A DNA stretch of 45,015 nt from NCBI GenBank assembly GCA_050260015.1, contig JBLNBN010000050.1, positions 1 to 45,015 on the forward strand, read 5' to 3'. Below are positions 8,748-17,832 of the stretch, one piece after another. This stretch comes from JBLNBN01 sp050260015 (GTDB lineage: Bacteria > Bacteroidota > Ignavibacteria > Kapaibacteriales > UBA2268). Within the stretch, counting starts at the first letter, position 1; each line of letters starts with the position of its first letter. Below the pieces are notes generated by a model. It worked only from the letters and a program-made list of their open reading frames with translations. It did not search any database and was not told the origin of the DNA. The translations under genes and the position numbers were made by a program.

Positions 8748-10106
8748 ATGAAAATTATATTAACATTATATTTATTTGCTTTGATTATCTCGGAAGGCGT
8801 TCTATTCGCCAAAGAAATCGAGTTATCTCCACGGTCGGGGAAGGGCCTTACGCTTGAAGCGCGTAATTATTTCGGCCTCTTCCCCGAAATTAATGACTTT
8901 CGATCGGCCGCTTTGCACTCGGAAGGCGGAAAGCGCTATTTCCTGGTAGAAACAGGAAGCAGGGAAATAGAATATCCGATCAGCGATTCCGCCCTGGCGG
9001 GTTTGAGGGAACTAATGGAAAACTTCGAAGAATTTTTGGCTGGTAAATGGAAGTATCCAAGGAACTCAAAAGAACTATCAGGCATTATTAAAATCCGGAC
9101 TTACGCGAACGATTCAAAAAAAGCAATTAGGATAAAGCTCATGAATAATATGTGGGTGTCCGGCTATATCATCCATTGCGATAGTAATTCTATTTTTATT
9201 ATTCCCAACAACTCTTACGATAAATCAGCGAAATTATACTTTCCAATTTCGTACAGGGATATCAAATCAATAAATGGAATGCCATATCCCATAATTGAGG
9301 GCGAAAAACTGCTGTTCCGGGAAAATTTAGATCATATCGGGAAACTGGCTCTCTATCAAAATAAAGACAACGTAAATATAGCCCCGCCTGAAATAATCAA
9401 TTATAAATACAAAAACTCAAATCTATCCAAGGAGGATAGTAGTATAACTCACAGAAATATAGATAGCATTTATCGCAAAAGAACAATTATCTGGTTCGAT
9501 TGTTCATATCAGTATTTTATTCAAAGGAATTTATTGTTGCAATCAGAAATTGGGCGGCAATCCTTACGGAACGAAAGTATTGGCTACAAAGCCTTGAACG
9601 GCTATTATTCCCACGGCCTTAGCGTGACGCACGAAATATCTCCTAAAACGAGAATAAAGTTCGGAGCTTTTAAAGAGAATATTAATATCGGGATATGGGA
9701 GGAAATTAGCGGCGGCCAATTGCAGAGCGAAGGCTTTATACTTGGCGCCCATTATAAATTATGGCAGAGTAAAGAGTTCCAGTTTATGAACAACCAGTAT
9801 TATCTTGATGTCTTTGCCAGAACCGAAATGCGTCGCTTTCATTTATCCAGCAAAAGATTTCGCCATTTATCATCCAACTTATATGACTACTACAATAATG
9901 CTACGACACGTAAATATGATTTTTCCTATGCCGGGGGATTTTGCTTAAACTATAAATATTATAAAGTAATTATGTCGTTTTCAGGCTTTATGAATTACCA
10001 TAATAATTACGGTGGATTTAATATTATAAACTTGGGGCGTACGCGCAATATTAACTACCTCGTAAGCTACGGCGCCTCGCTTGGAGTAGGTATGGCGATT
10101 GATTGA
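8748..10106 (+). CDS. Exported protein, probable outer-membrane beta-barrel
   Basis: A 452-residue protein with a signal peptide (MKIILTLYLFALIISEGVLF). No family is recognised. Residues about 110-180 form a small beta-rich segment ('RIKLMNNMWVSGYIIHCDSNSIFII'). From about residue 245 the sequence alternates hydrophobic and polar residues in strand-sized segments with many Tyr, Phe and Trp ('GYYSHGLSVTHEISPKTRIKFGAF', 'YDFSYAGGFCLNYKYYKVIM', 'INYLVSYGASLGVGMAI'), as in outer-membrane barrels. It sits between two T9SS paralogues and upstream of a glycosyltransferase. It could serve in transport, assembly or anchoring. Confidence 0.65.
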   Translation: MKIILTLYLFALIISEGVLFAKEIELSPRSGKGLTLEARNYFGLFPEINDFRSAALHSEGGKRYFLVETGSREIEYPISDSALAGLRELMENFEEFLAGKWKYPRNSKELSGIIKIRTYANDSKKAIRIKLMNNMWVSGYIIHCDSNSIFIIPNNSYDKSAKLYFPISYRDIKSINGMPYPIIEGEKLLFRENLDHIGKLALYQNKDNVNIAPPEIINYKYKNSNLSKEDSSITHRNIDSIYRKRTIIWFDCSYQYFIQRNLLLQSEIGRQSLRNESIGYKALNGYYSHGLSVTHEISPKTRIKFGAFKENINIGIWEEISGGQLQSEGFILGAHYKLWQSKEFQFMNNQYYLDVFARTEMRRFHLSSKRFRHLSSNLYDYYNNATTRKYDFSYAGGFCLNYKYYKVIMSFSGFMNYHNNYGGFNIINLGRTRNINYLVSYGASLGVGMAID

Positions 10107-10253
10107 TACGCCCCTCATCTTAAGATGATTAATAAGCGTAAAAGGACAATTGTTCATCCAAATTTTGCCGCTTGTTAAGGAATAATTATATTTGCCGTTA
10201 GAGGTTTAACCCTTATCATTATTATGCAAGTATAAAGTAATTATGGAAGCTCG

Positions 10254-11912
10254 ATGAAGACTAATAAGCTATTCAACGCAAAGTTCTTTTATCCCTCACT
10301 TTTGACGCTTTTCTGGATTTTCATCTGCATAATTATTAATTTTACCGGGAACTTCCCCCTTGGCGACGATTGGGCTTATGCGAAACCAGTGGAAGAATTC
10401 CTCCGGACAGGGCGCATGCATATTACTGATTGGTCGTCGATGACGCTCGTGGGGCATATTTGGTGGGGAGCGCTTTTTACGAAGATATTTGGATTTTCGT
10501 TCGACGTATTAAGAATCTCCACCCTTACAATGGCTTTATCGGCGATCCTGGCTACCTACTGCATTATACGGAGATTAACTACGCACTCATTTTACGGCTT
10601 TCTTGGAGCCGTAATATTTATGATTTCTCCACATTTCATTAGATATTCGTTCAGCTTTTGCACCGACGTAACGTTTCTGGGTTTCGCGTTCTGGGGTATT
10701 TATTTTTTATTGAGTTTCGTCGAAGAGGAAAAGCTCTACCAGTACGCGCTGGGCGTTTTATTGATTATGTATTCGTTCCTGATACGCGACGTAGCGATTG
10801 TCGTGCCTCCGGCTTTCGCCCTTGCCTATGGATTAAAGAATAAATTTAGGTTTGATAAATTAGCTGCAGTTCTAATTATTAATTTGTTAGTCGCCGCGGA
10901 GTACTTTGCCTATCGTTATTGGTTGACAAATATCCACGGAATGACAGGCATGATGGACTTTTCAAAGAACGTGCTGTTTAGTATTTGGGCATCCGGTCCC
11001 CTACAAATAATGATGAGATATGGAAAAAACTTCTTTTATAGTATTTCCTTTTTTGGATTATGCCTTTCCCCTATATTATTTTTCATGATTAGTAATACGC
11101 TAAAGTCCTCGAGAAAATTTTCCAGATTAAGTTTTTGGAGCGTATGTATTGCAGGTTCGTTAGCTATAATTATTGTATTAGCCATGCAGGGAGCGAAAGC
11201 GGTCTATTTTCGTGAATTTTTGTTTGACCTGATGTTTATGCATTCTTTATTTTCCAATGTGCATACAATTTCTCAGGATTTAATTTGGATCCCTTCAGTA
11301 GGGGTGATCGCGGCGCTTTCCCTAATTGCATTTAATGCAGGCGTTATATTCCTTTGGATTATACTCAGCGTTAATAAGAAACTGTATAGTCAAGAAAAAA
11401 AGCGTCCCTGGGATTCTATATTCTTAACGGTTATCGCGCTATTTTACCTGTTGATTATAATGTCTCAAAATTTATTTAATAGGTATTTATTGATTATACT
11501 ACCTATAACAATCGGTTTGATATTATTCTTAAATATAAAAGTGATTAAGTCGAAATTCAATAAGGGATTGCTAATAATTACAATCGGTATATGGGGCATC
11601 TATTCAATTATCCAAACACATGACTTGCTTTCTTATGAACGCGCACATTGGCGCGGGCTCGACTACCTTACTAACGAATTGAAAATTTCTCCAAAGGAAA
11701 TAGACGGCGGATTCGAGTTTAACGCATGGCATCTCTATGACTTCCATTACAAGAAGAAGCCTGGCAAGAACTGGTGGTGGGTCGAGGACGATAAGTATGT
11801 CGTCTCGCATGGCGTCATCCCCGGTTATCGCGTCATTAAGACGTTTGATTACTCCCTTTGGCTGCCGCCGGGGCGCAGGACGCACGCGGTTGTGTTGAAG
11901 AGGGCGGATTAA
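10254..11912 (+). CDS. GT39/ArnT-like integral membrane glycosyltransferase
   Basis: A 552-residue protein with about a dozen hydrophobic membrane segments. 'PLGDDWAYAKP' (D38, D39) just after the first transmembrane helix matches the acidic loop motif of GT39/PMT/ArnT-type enzymes, which transfer sugars from polyprenyl-phosphate donors on the periplasmic side. The C-terminal 100 residues form a soluble tail. GGAAG lies about 5 nt before the start. Substrate and acceptor cannot be determined. Placement between two T9SS cargo genes suggests glycosylation of lipid A, a polysaccharide or exported proteins. It converges on the gene at 11928 with only 15 bp between the stops. Confidence 0.8.
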   Translation: MKTNKLFNAKFFYPSLLTLFWIFICIIINFTGNFPLGDDWAYAKPVEEFLRTGRMHITDWSSMTLVGHIWWGALFTKIFGFSFDVLRISTLTMALSAILATYCIIRRLTTHSFYGFLGAVIFMISPHFIRYSFSFCTDVTFLGFAFWGIYFLLSFVEEEKLYQYALGVLLIMYSFLIRDVAIVVPPAFALAYGLKNKFRFDKLAAVLIINLLVAAEYFAYRYWLTNIHGMTGMMDFSKNVLFSIWASGPLQIMMRYGKNFFYSISFFGLCLSPILFFMISNTLKSSRKFSRLSFWSVCIAGSLAIIIVLAMQGAKAVYFREFLFDLMFMHSLFSNVHTISQDLIWIPSVGVIAALSLIAFNAGVIFLWIILSVNKKLYSQEKKRPWDSIFLTVIALFYLLIIMSQNLFNRYLLIILPITIGLILFLNIKVIKSKFNKGLLIITIGIWGIYSIIQTHDLLSYERAHWRGLDYLTNELKISPKEIDGGFEFNAWHLYDFHYKKKPGKNWWWVEDDKYVVSHGVIPGYRVIKTFDYSLWLPPGRRTHAVVLKRAD

Positions 11913-11927
11913 AAGAATAAAGGATTA

Positions 11928-14534
11928 TTACTCCTTTACAAACTTCCCAATCCTATTTCCCACGCGAAGGAAATACATTCCCACCGGAAGCGAGGAGATG
12001 TCAACTCGTTCCGAGTATGGCGCTTCAAGAGCTTTCGCCCCTGCTTGGGTATATATCTCTACGCGCTTGCCGGTTAAATCGCCGTTTGTGGGAAGGAAAA
12101 GCTCGTTCCGGGCTGGGTTGGGATTAATTAGCAGGGATGAATACTTTACCCAATCCAATGCGGATTTCGGCTTTTCCTTATATATCGCCATTTCGCCATG
12201 GGCGCCCCCCGCAAGAATGCCGTCGGGAGCAAGACATAAAGCGACAGGTTCGAAATCGCATCGTATCGTGTCCAGAATCTCTTTAGTGAAAATATCCAGC
12301 AGGTAAACTTCTTTCCCGACGGAGAAGTACAGCGCGGAGGAATCCCTGCTCAACGTCTCCAGCGCGGCGCCCGGAAGCAGGCTAAGCGTGTCCGTGACTT
12401 GATTTGACTTTATATTATAAGTATAATAGGCGTCTTCCTCGCGAACCAAAAGGGAGGAATACTTATCAATATAGAATAGATTTGTTAAAGGCTTAAACGC
12501 CCCAACAATCATATCCAATTCGTGCTTTCCGTTCGCATACTTATCAATCTTTTCATAAGAATTACTGATCAAATCCTCGCTCTTCCCCGTGTTCATATCC
12601 GTTTTACGAAGTATAAAGTTGCACGTAGTAAATATGCTATCGACGCCCTTGTAGCTGCTCTTTTCGAATTGATTGGTATATAGCGTAGAAAAAGTATAGT
12701 CCCCGGTCGTAATAATGCAGAAAGGCATTTGGGAAGAAATCGGCGTCTCGATACTCCAACTATCGTTGTAAGCGTAACACCTTGCCGCGCCGCCGAGAGT
12801 AAATGAGCTCAGTCGGACGTCCTCTGTTCCGCTCAGTAGATCGTACTGAAACGCGATGCCGGCGGTTAAATCATTCCAGGCGCAGTTATAATCGAGGGTT
12901 GTAAATCGTCGCGAACTTACCTTGAGTCCAAATTTTAATGGAACGTCGCATTTGACCAGTCCGGGAAAATCAATTTCTTTCCTAAAGAATACCCTTTTTG
13001 TGGGCAAATAGTAAACCGTTAGAGTCGTAGTCGCGTTGTTCTTATCGCTATCTGGCATTTTAGTATAAACGCAAAGCGTTTTGCCGTCCTTTGAGAAAAC
13101 CGCGACAGAAGCTGAATCTACGTTTAGCGAATCGAACCTGACGCCCGTTTTAGCGTCCCAGTACCAAACGGTTCTATTATCGTGCAGGGAGTAGAGGGTT
13201 GCTCTTTCTGACGAATAAGCGACGTTAGTGAGATTGTCAAGCTTTAGTATTTGCTCTTTTTTATTTGAAGTAATTTTCCATCCTGAACGAGGCAAATAAT
13301 GCATTGGGTAATTTTCAAATAGAACCATTCGCCCGTCGCGATCGGTTATTAAAATATCTTTTCCATTATGTAATAACCTCAAATCATTAGGTACGATAGG
13401 ACACATTATTGTCTCGATATTATATTTATCATTAATATCAATAACTATAATATTGAATTTAGCGACATAAAAGAATTTATCGTTTATATCATCAAGATAT
13501 TCACAAATTGCGTTTCGTTGAAGATATATCGTATCCTTTATAGAAGGTTTATTTTTAATTGAAATACCGTAATATACCGAGTCAGCTTTAACGAATAATC
13601 GATTGCTACTTCTATGATAAAATAGTTTAGTGAGCGGGCAATCTCTTCCGCTTACAGACTCCTTGACGCCGGTTCGTTCATTCCATTCGTATTTTCTTTC
13701 ATAGCTCTCCCTTCTAGCTATTAATGCAGTATCTTTGTTTAAATTAGTATACCAGGCAACCCATTCCTTTGATACATTCGTATACTTTATAATTGTTCCT
13801 ACTCGTCCGTATTGATAAGTATACTTGAAATCTGTAAAAAAGGCCAGGCTATCGCTTATTAGAATATCCGATGCGGGGTAGATAGAAAAATTCCTAATAG
13901 GGATAATTGTATCCGGCTTTACGTCAAAAATAGCGCTGCCGCCAAACCCTTTAGTCGTACTTGATTCCGCAGTAATGCCAATTGTAGATTTTTCATAATC
14001 GAAAGAAAATCCGCAATAGCATTTTTTTGTCGTAGAATTATAGTCTACAAAAGTAAATCGAATATTACTTTCACTATATGAGTATAAATAATAAGGATTA
14101 TTATAAGGAAGATCGTTAGGAATATTGCCTGGAATAGAAACCCCTGATTTACAGATTTGCTTTTTTGAGGATAAATCAACAATTGCCAGCTGAGAAGCCG
14201 CGCCAATTTGTAACAACCTACCAGGATAGGTATATATTATGTTTTTTCCATCCTTAGAAAAATAGCAAACTAAATTGCTTTCGGAGATTATCAGCGAATC
14301 CACCAGGGTTCCGGTCCCGACGTCCCAGTAGTATACTATCTTATTGTCGTGAAGAGTATATAAAGTTGAGCTATCGGGGCTTACAGCTACGGCCTGCAGC
14401 CCCGGCTTTACGAGCCTCTGCTCCTTATAATCCCCTTTATCCTCCCAGCCGGAGGGTTGCGCGATTGCAATGGCGCCCGAAAAGATAACGACGAGGACGG
14501 AACATAATACGAGCCGAATAACGATCTTCTTCAT
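11928..14534 (-). CDS. Large T9SS-exported beta-propeller-like protein (paralogue 2)
   Basis: The start at 14534 is preferred over the longer frame (14576). It has GGGAG 6 nt upstream and opens directly with a signal peptide (MKKIVIRLVLCSVLVVIFSG). The 868-residue product parallels the 5775-8402 protein: 'QPSGWEDKGDYKEQRL' at the mature N-terminus, 'VSPDSSTLYTLHDNKIVYYWD', and a second half opening with 'SGWKITSNKKEQILKLDNL'. It ends in a sorting domain ('INPNPARNELFLPT' to 'GMYFLRVGNRIGKFVKE'). The last six residues, GKFVKE, are identical in both. The middles have diverged strongly, as expected for surface proteins under diversifying selection. Function is unknown. Confidence 0.85.
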   Translation of the reverse strand: MKKIVIRLVLCSVLVVIFSGAIAIAQPSGWEDKGDYKEQRLVKPGLQAVAVSPDSSTLYTLHDNKIVYYWDVGTGTLVDSLIISESNLVCYFSKDGKNIIYTYPGRLLQIGAASQLAIVDLSSKKQICKSGVSIPGNIPNDLPYNNPYYLYSYSESNIRFTFVDYNSTTKKCYCGFSFDYEKSTIGITAESSTTKGFGGSAIFDVKPDTIIPIRNFSIYPASDILISDSLAFFTDFKYTYQYGRVGTIIKYTNVSKEWVAWYTNLNKDTALIARRESYERKYEWNERTGVKESVSGRDCPLTKLFYHRSSNRLFVKADSVYYGISIKNKPSIKDTIYLQRNAICEYLDDINDKFFYVAKFNIIVIDINDKYNIETIMCPIVPNDLRLLHNGKDILITDRDGRMVLFENYPMHYLPRSGWKITSNKKEQILKLDNLTNVAYSSERATLYSLHDNRTVWYWDAKTGVRFDSLNVDSASVAVFSKDGKTLCVYTKMPDSDKNNATTTLTVYYLPTKRVFFRKEIDFPGLVKCDVPLKFGLKVSSRRFTTLDYNCAWNDLTAGIAFQYDLLSGTEDVRLSSFTLGGAARCYAYNDSWSIETPISSQMPFCIITTGDYTFSTLYTNQFEKSSYKGVDSIFTTCNFILRKTDMNTGKSEDLISNSYEKIDKYANGKHELDMIVGAFKPLTNLFYIDKYSSLLVREEDAYYTYNIKSNQVTDTLSLLPGAALETLSRDSSALYFSVGKEVYLLDIFTKEILDTIRCDFEPVALCLAPDGILAGGAHGEMAIYKEKPKSALDWVKYSSLLINPNPARNELFLPTNGDLTGKRVEIYTQAGAKALEAPYSERVDISSLPVGMYFLRVGNRIGKFVKE

Positions 14535-14669
14535 AAACGCTCCCATTTTTGGCGACTGTAATACCACTAAGAGCAAAAAAAAGGCGAAACGTCACAAAAC
14601 TTTTTTCGGCCGCCCTGGATGCGGCGGCCCGGGCCGTTTTTCATAAGTGGTAAGAAAAGGCCGATTCCT

Positions 14670-14702
14670 AAAAAAAAGCCCGACTTCCTATCGAAGCCGG
14701 GC
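14670..14702 (-). terminator. Terminator of the metalloprotease gene
   Basis: A nine-pair stem (14693-14701 with 14679-14687, one G-U) has a 5-nt loop and is followed on the minus strand by eight Ts (14670-14677). It lies about 27 nt past the stop codon of the 14729-17527 gene. Confidence 0.88.
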
Positions 14703-14728
14703 CTTTTCCTTTGCATTGCTTTGTGCGA

Positions 14729-17527
14729 TTATCGAACTACGCAGAAGCGCTTTATTTCAATCCGATTCCCGGATTGAAGCTTATAGTAATAGCAGCCGCT
14801 TGGAAGCGACGATAAGTTTAAAGATGCGCCGTTCTCGCTAATTTCATGGTCGACCGGGAGCGTCTCGCCAAGGTCGTTTATGACCGTAATCTTTAGGTCC
14901 GCCGGGACGTAGCTCAGACGGATAACCGCCGAGCTCTCCGCGGGGTTCGGGTAAATTGTCGAATTAAAGAGATTTCCAGCCGGGTTGTCGTTCGCCGAGA
15001 CGTCGCTCTGCGTCGTGAAGGAAAATACGTCCGACCACTCGCCCTGGCCCTTGGAGTTGATCGCCGCGACGCGCCAATAATACTTTGTATCGAAACTGAG
15101 ATTGGTTATGTTGGCTTTAGTCGAAGTTAGCTCGGGGCTTTCGAGTTTTATGCTGCCGGCATTAAATTCCTGCGAAGTCGCGACCTGCGCATGGTACTTC
15201 TCGGCGTATTGGACGGTTTTCCATTCAATTTCTAATTCGAGTTTCTGGTCGATTGCGTTATTAGCCGGGGCGGTAAGTTCCGCTTTACCGGGCGCGACTC
15301 CGATCTCGTTGTAGAGCGTCTGGATGTCCGCGGGGGTAAGCTCCCTATTAAATATCTTTATGTCGTCGATCTTGCCCTTGAAGGCTTCGGCGGCGCCTCG
15401 CATACCGAATTGCAATGCGGCAAGCGAGTTCTTTATCGGGCCGGGCAGAGCTACCGTAGCGACCTGCGAGCCGTCGACGTATACTTTTAGGGTCGAAGCG
15501 GAATATGTTGCGACGGCGTGGTACCATTTGGCCGGTTGAATTATGTTCCCGCTCCAGGCAACGGGAGGCACGCCTACGCCGTCCACCCAGCCGGCTCCCG
15601 CTAAGTTTCCGTTCTGGATAATAATCTGGAATGAGCCGCCGGCGGCATAGTCCTGGGCTGCGAGCGTCTGGAACGCGCTTGTCAATTCGTCTACTGAAAA
15701 CCAGAGCGAAACGCTGAAGTCCGCGCCGTTGCGATCGAACGTGCCGACCTTAAGATCGGAAGCGCCGTCGAGCTTAACCGCTTTATTCGCAACGCCGAAT
15801 CGATCTGCTGCGAATGTCGCGCCGCCGTTGAGCGTAGCGTCGTTTAAGCGGCAGGTCTCGTCGTTGGCGTTCCCATTAAAGGGATAGTAAGCGACAAGCC
15901 CTTCGGGGGAAATCTTAATAATAGAAAAGTCCTTTATCGAAGCGTCGGAGACGGAAGCGTTCGAGGCGTCGGAGATTCGCATGCGGACCTTTCCGCATAC
16001 GTCCGGCGCGGTCCAATCGAATTTCTTTACGCCCGCCTGCACGACGTCCTTTATTTCAGTCCAGGTTGCGCCGCCGTCCAGGGAGTAATCGATTTTTATC
16101 GCGTTGACCCGGGCGGAAACCCAGGTAATTGAAATTTTATCGCCGGGGGAAAACTTTTCCTCGCCGTTCGGCGAGAGCAGGGAAACCATCGGCGCGGCGG
16201 GCTGCTCGAGGCATGCGGCAGCCTCGGCGTTGGCGCGGATTACTTGACCGGGCTTCTGCAGGAACGTCATATTGCATTCGTATTTGCCGTAGGCTTCGTT
16301 GTTGGCTACGACGCAGTAGCTCATAATGGATCCCGGGTTGGGGATGCGCTGCTGCCCCTGCGGCACGCATTCGGCGTTGTCCTCGCTTACGAAGCATGTG
16401 TCTATCGGCGGATTCCAGAAGCAGTGGTGCGTATGCACGGAGCCGAAGTTATGGCCGATCTCGTGGGCTGCCGTATAAACGTCGTAGGTAAAGGCAAAGG
16501 TCGGCAGCGGTTCGAATCCTTTAATCGAGATAAAGCTCATGCCCGCGGAGTTGCCCTTCCGGCAAACCGTATTTAGCGCGCCCCAGCCGCCCTGGCCGAC
16601 TCCGGAAGGATCGGCTGTGACGACTTGCGCGAGATCGCGCTCGACGTTTTGGTAGTGAGAGTCCCAGTAGGGGACCGCCGCGTCCTTTAGCGGGATCCAA
16701 AGACCGCCGCTGTTGTACGGGTCGGCGGGGCTGTCGGTCCAGATCTTCACCCAGGTCAGGCGGAAGCAGATATTTAATTCCTTCTCGTAGACCGCGCTCA
16801 TTAGGGCATAGAGAGCCGCAACGTACGACTGGGCCTTATTAAGAGATTTTCCAGTCGCGTTGTAGAAGTACGTGTCCGTTTCTACGGCGAGCTCGGTTTC
16901 GAGCAGGGCTGTGGAGAGAGTTTTTGGGGGCTCGAAGGATTTAGCGAGCAGCGCGCCCTCGTCCTCCAGGCCGCAGGTAAATTTAAACGGGGAGACTTCC
17001 GCGAGCGAACGTTCGCTGACCAGCAGGTGCTCGCCGGTATTGGATTTATTGGTCTTCGGGGAGATCAGGGTCGTTTCCTCGCCGCGGCGGACCATGGCGA
17101 AGAGCATATCGCCGGAGCAGACGAGGAAAGCATTCGACGAGGCGTCGCCTTGGACCGTACCTGCGAAGCATTCCACGAAGGGCGCGTCGAGCTCGAGCTC
17201 GCCGAGAGCGGTTTGCGTTACGAACTTCGTGCGGCCGTCGACGACGGAATGCGTTCTTTTAAGTTCGAGCGAGCCGGTAAGCCCGTCTGCCGAGATCGGG
17301 AAATCGGAGATAGTGAGTTCCGTCGCTTTTGCGAGGGCGGGGCGGAGCGCGGCGGCGTTGACCCGGAGCGTTGTGGCCCCGGAGAGCGTTTTATCGTATT
17401 TACTTGAATTTACCGTAAAAGCCATAAAATCGGAGGATTTAACGGCGACGCTTTTCGCGAGGGCGGGCGCGCCGTAGAGCGCGACGCATAGCAGCGCGGC
17501 GGCGCGTAATAAGTCTTTAAGCCTCAT
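14729..17527 (-). CDS. T9SS-secreted zinc metalloprotease (reprolysin-like) with LamG and Fn3 domains
   Basis: A 932-residue multidomain protein. Residues 1-24 form a signal peptide and about 25-210 a probable propeptide. The catalytic domain has 'HEIGHNFGSVHTHHC' (zinc ligands H355, H359, H365) and the Met-turn 'SIMSYC', as in M12-type metzincins. Then come an Ig-like segment beginning 'SPNGEEKFSPGDKISITW', a LamG/concanavalin-like domain ('GLVAYYPFNGNANDET...'), a fibronectin type III domain ('YYWRVAAINSKGQGEWSDVFSF') and a T9SS sorting domain ('IYPNPAESSAVIRLSY'). It should digest extracellular proteins. The LamG and Fn3 parts suggest polymer or surface binding. GC content is higher than in the nearby defence genes, and a terminator follows. 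Confidence 0.92.
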   Translation of the reverse strand: MRLKDLLRAAALLCVALYGAPALAKSVAVKSSDFMAFTVNSSKYDKTLSGATTLRVNAAALRPALAKATELTISDFPISADGLTGSLELKRTHSVVDGRTKFVTQTALGELELDAPFVECFAGTVQGDASSNAFLVCSGDMLFAMVRRGEETTLISPKTNKSNTGEHLLVSERSLAEVSPFKFTCGLEDEGALLAKSFEPPKTLSTALLETELAVETDTYFYNATGKSLNKAQSYVAALYALMSAVYEKELNICFRLTWVKIWTDSPADPYNSGGLWIPLKDAAVPYWDSHYQNVERDLAQVVTADPSGVGQGGWGALNTVCRKGNSAGMSFISIKGFEPLPTFAFTYDVYTAAHEIGHNFGSVHTHHCFWNPPIDTCFVSEDNAECVPQGQQRIPNPGSIMSYCVVANNEAYGKYECNMTFLQKPGQVIRANAEAAACLEQPAAPMVSLLSPNGEEKFSPGDKISITWVSARVNAIKIDYSLDGGATWTEIKDVVQAGVKKFDWTAPDVCGKVRMRISDASNASVSDASIKDFSIIKISPEGLVAYYPFNGNANDETCRLNDATLNGGATFAADRFGVANKAVKLDGASDLKVGTFDRNGADFSVSLWFSVDELTSAFQTLAAQDYAAGGSFQIIIQNGNLAGAGWVDGVGVPPVAWSGNIIQPAKWYHAVATYSASTLKVYVDGSQVATVALPGPIKNSLAALQFGMRGAAEAFKGKIDDIKIFNRELTPADIQTLYNEIGVAPGKAELTAPANNAIDQKLELEIEWKTVQYAEKYHAQVATSQEFNAGSIKLESPELTSTKANITNLSFDTKYYWRVAAINSKGQGEWSDVFSFTTQSDVSANDNPAGNLFNSTIYPNPAESSAVIRLSYVPADLKITVINDLGETLPVDHEISENGASLNLSSLPSGCYYYKLQSGNRIEIKRFCVVR

Positions 17528-17832
17528 CTAATTTTCCTGGATCTGGTTCATAAAAATATTATTAGAACAAATCGCAAAATAAGAAATTTAGGGGAGATAG
17601 AAAGAGGGAAATCGACAATTATCAATTAACAATGATCATTTATCATGCGCATAACAAGCCGGGGAGTAAACAATTTGTAAATCCATGAACAATGTTATCC
17701 TTAGTTTGCGAAAGGAGAGGGGAAAAGGTAAAGATAAGGATAAATACAAAGAAACGTTTTAAAAAAGGGATGTTGCGCCGTTATATTCATGTGTTTACCT
17801 AAGAAATATATAAAAAATGTTTAATCTCGATA
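17528..17832. other. Intergenic spacer
   Basis: No gene is seen in these 305 bp. The spacer contains the leader and promoter of the metalloprotease gene. At 17620-17645 there is a low-complexity 'ATTATCAATTAACAATGATC' stretch, similar in composition to spacers at 440-478 and 29575-29600. It marks the switch from GC-richer to AT-rich coding sequence. Confidence 0.5.

Noticed and set aside
10117..10128. The palindrome CATCTTAAGATG as a terminator for the 8748-10106 gene.
   Set aside because: The six-pair AT-rich stem has no loop and no T-tract after it, so it is too weak to call.
16872..17477. A 201-codon plus-strand frame inside the metalloprotease gene.
   Set aside because: The opposite strand encodes the signal peptide and propeptide of a clear metalloprotease. 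The plus frame is Ser/Arg-rich and antisense to it.
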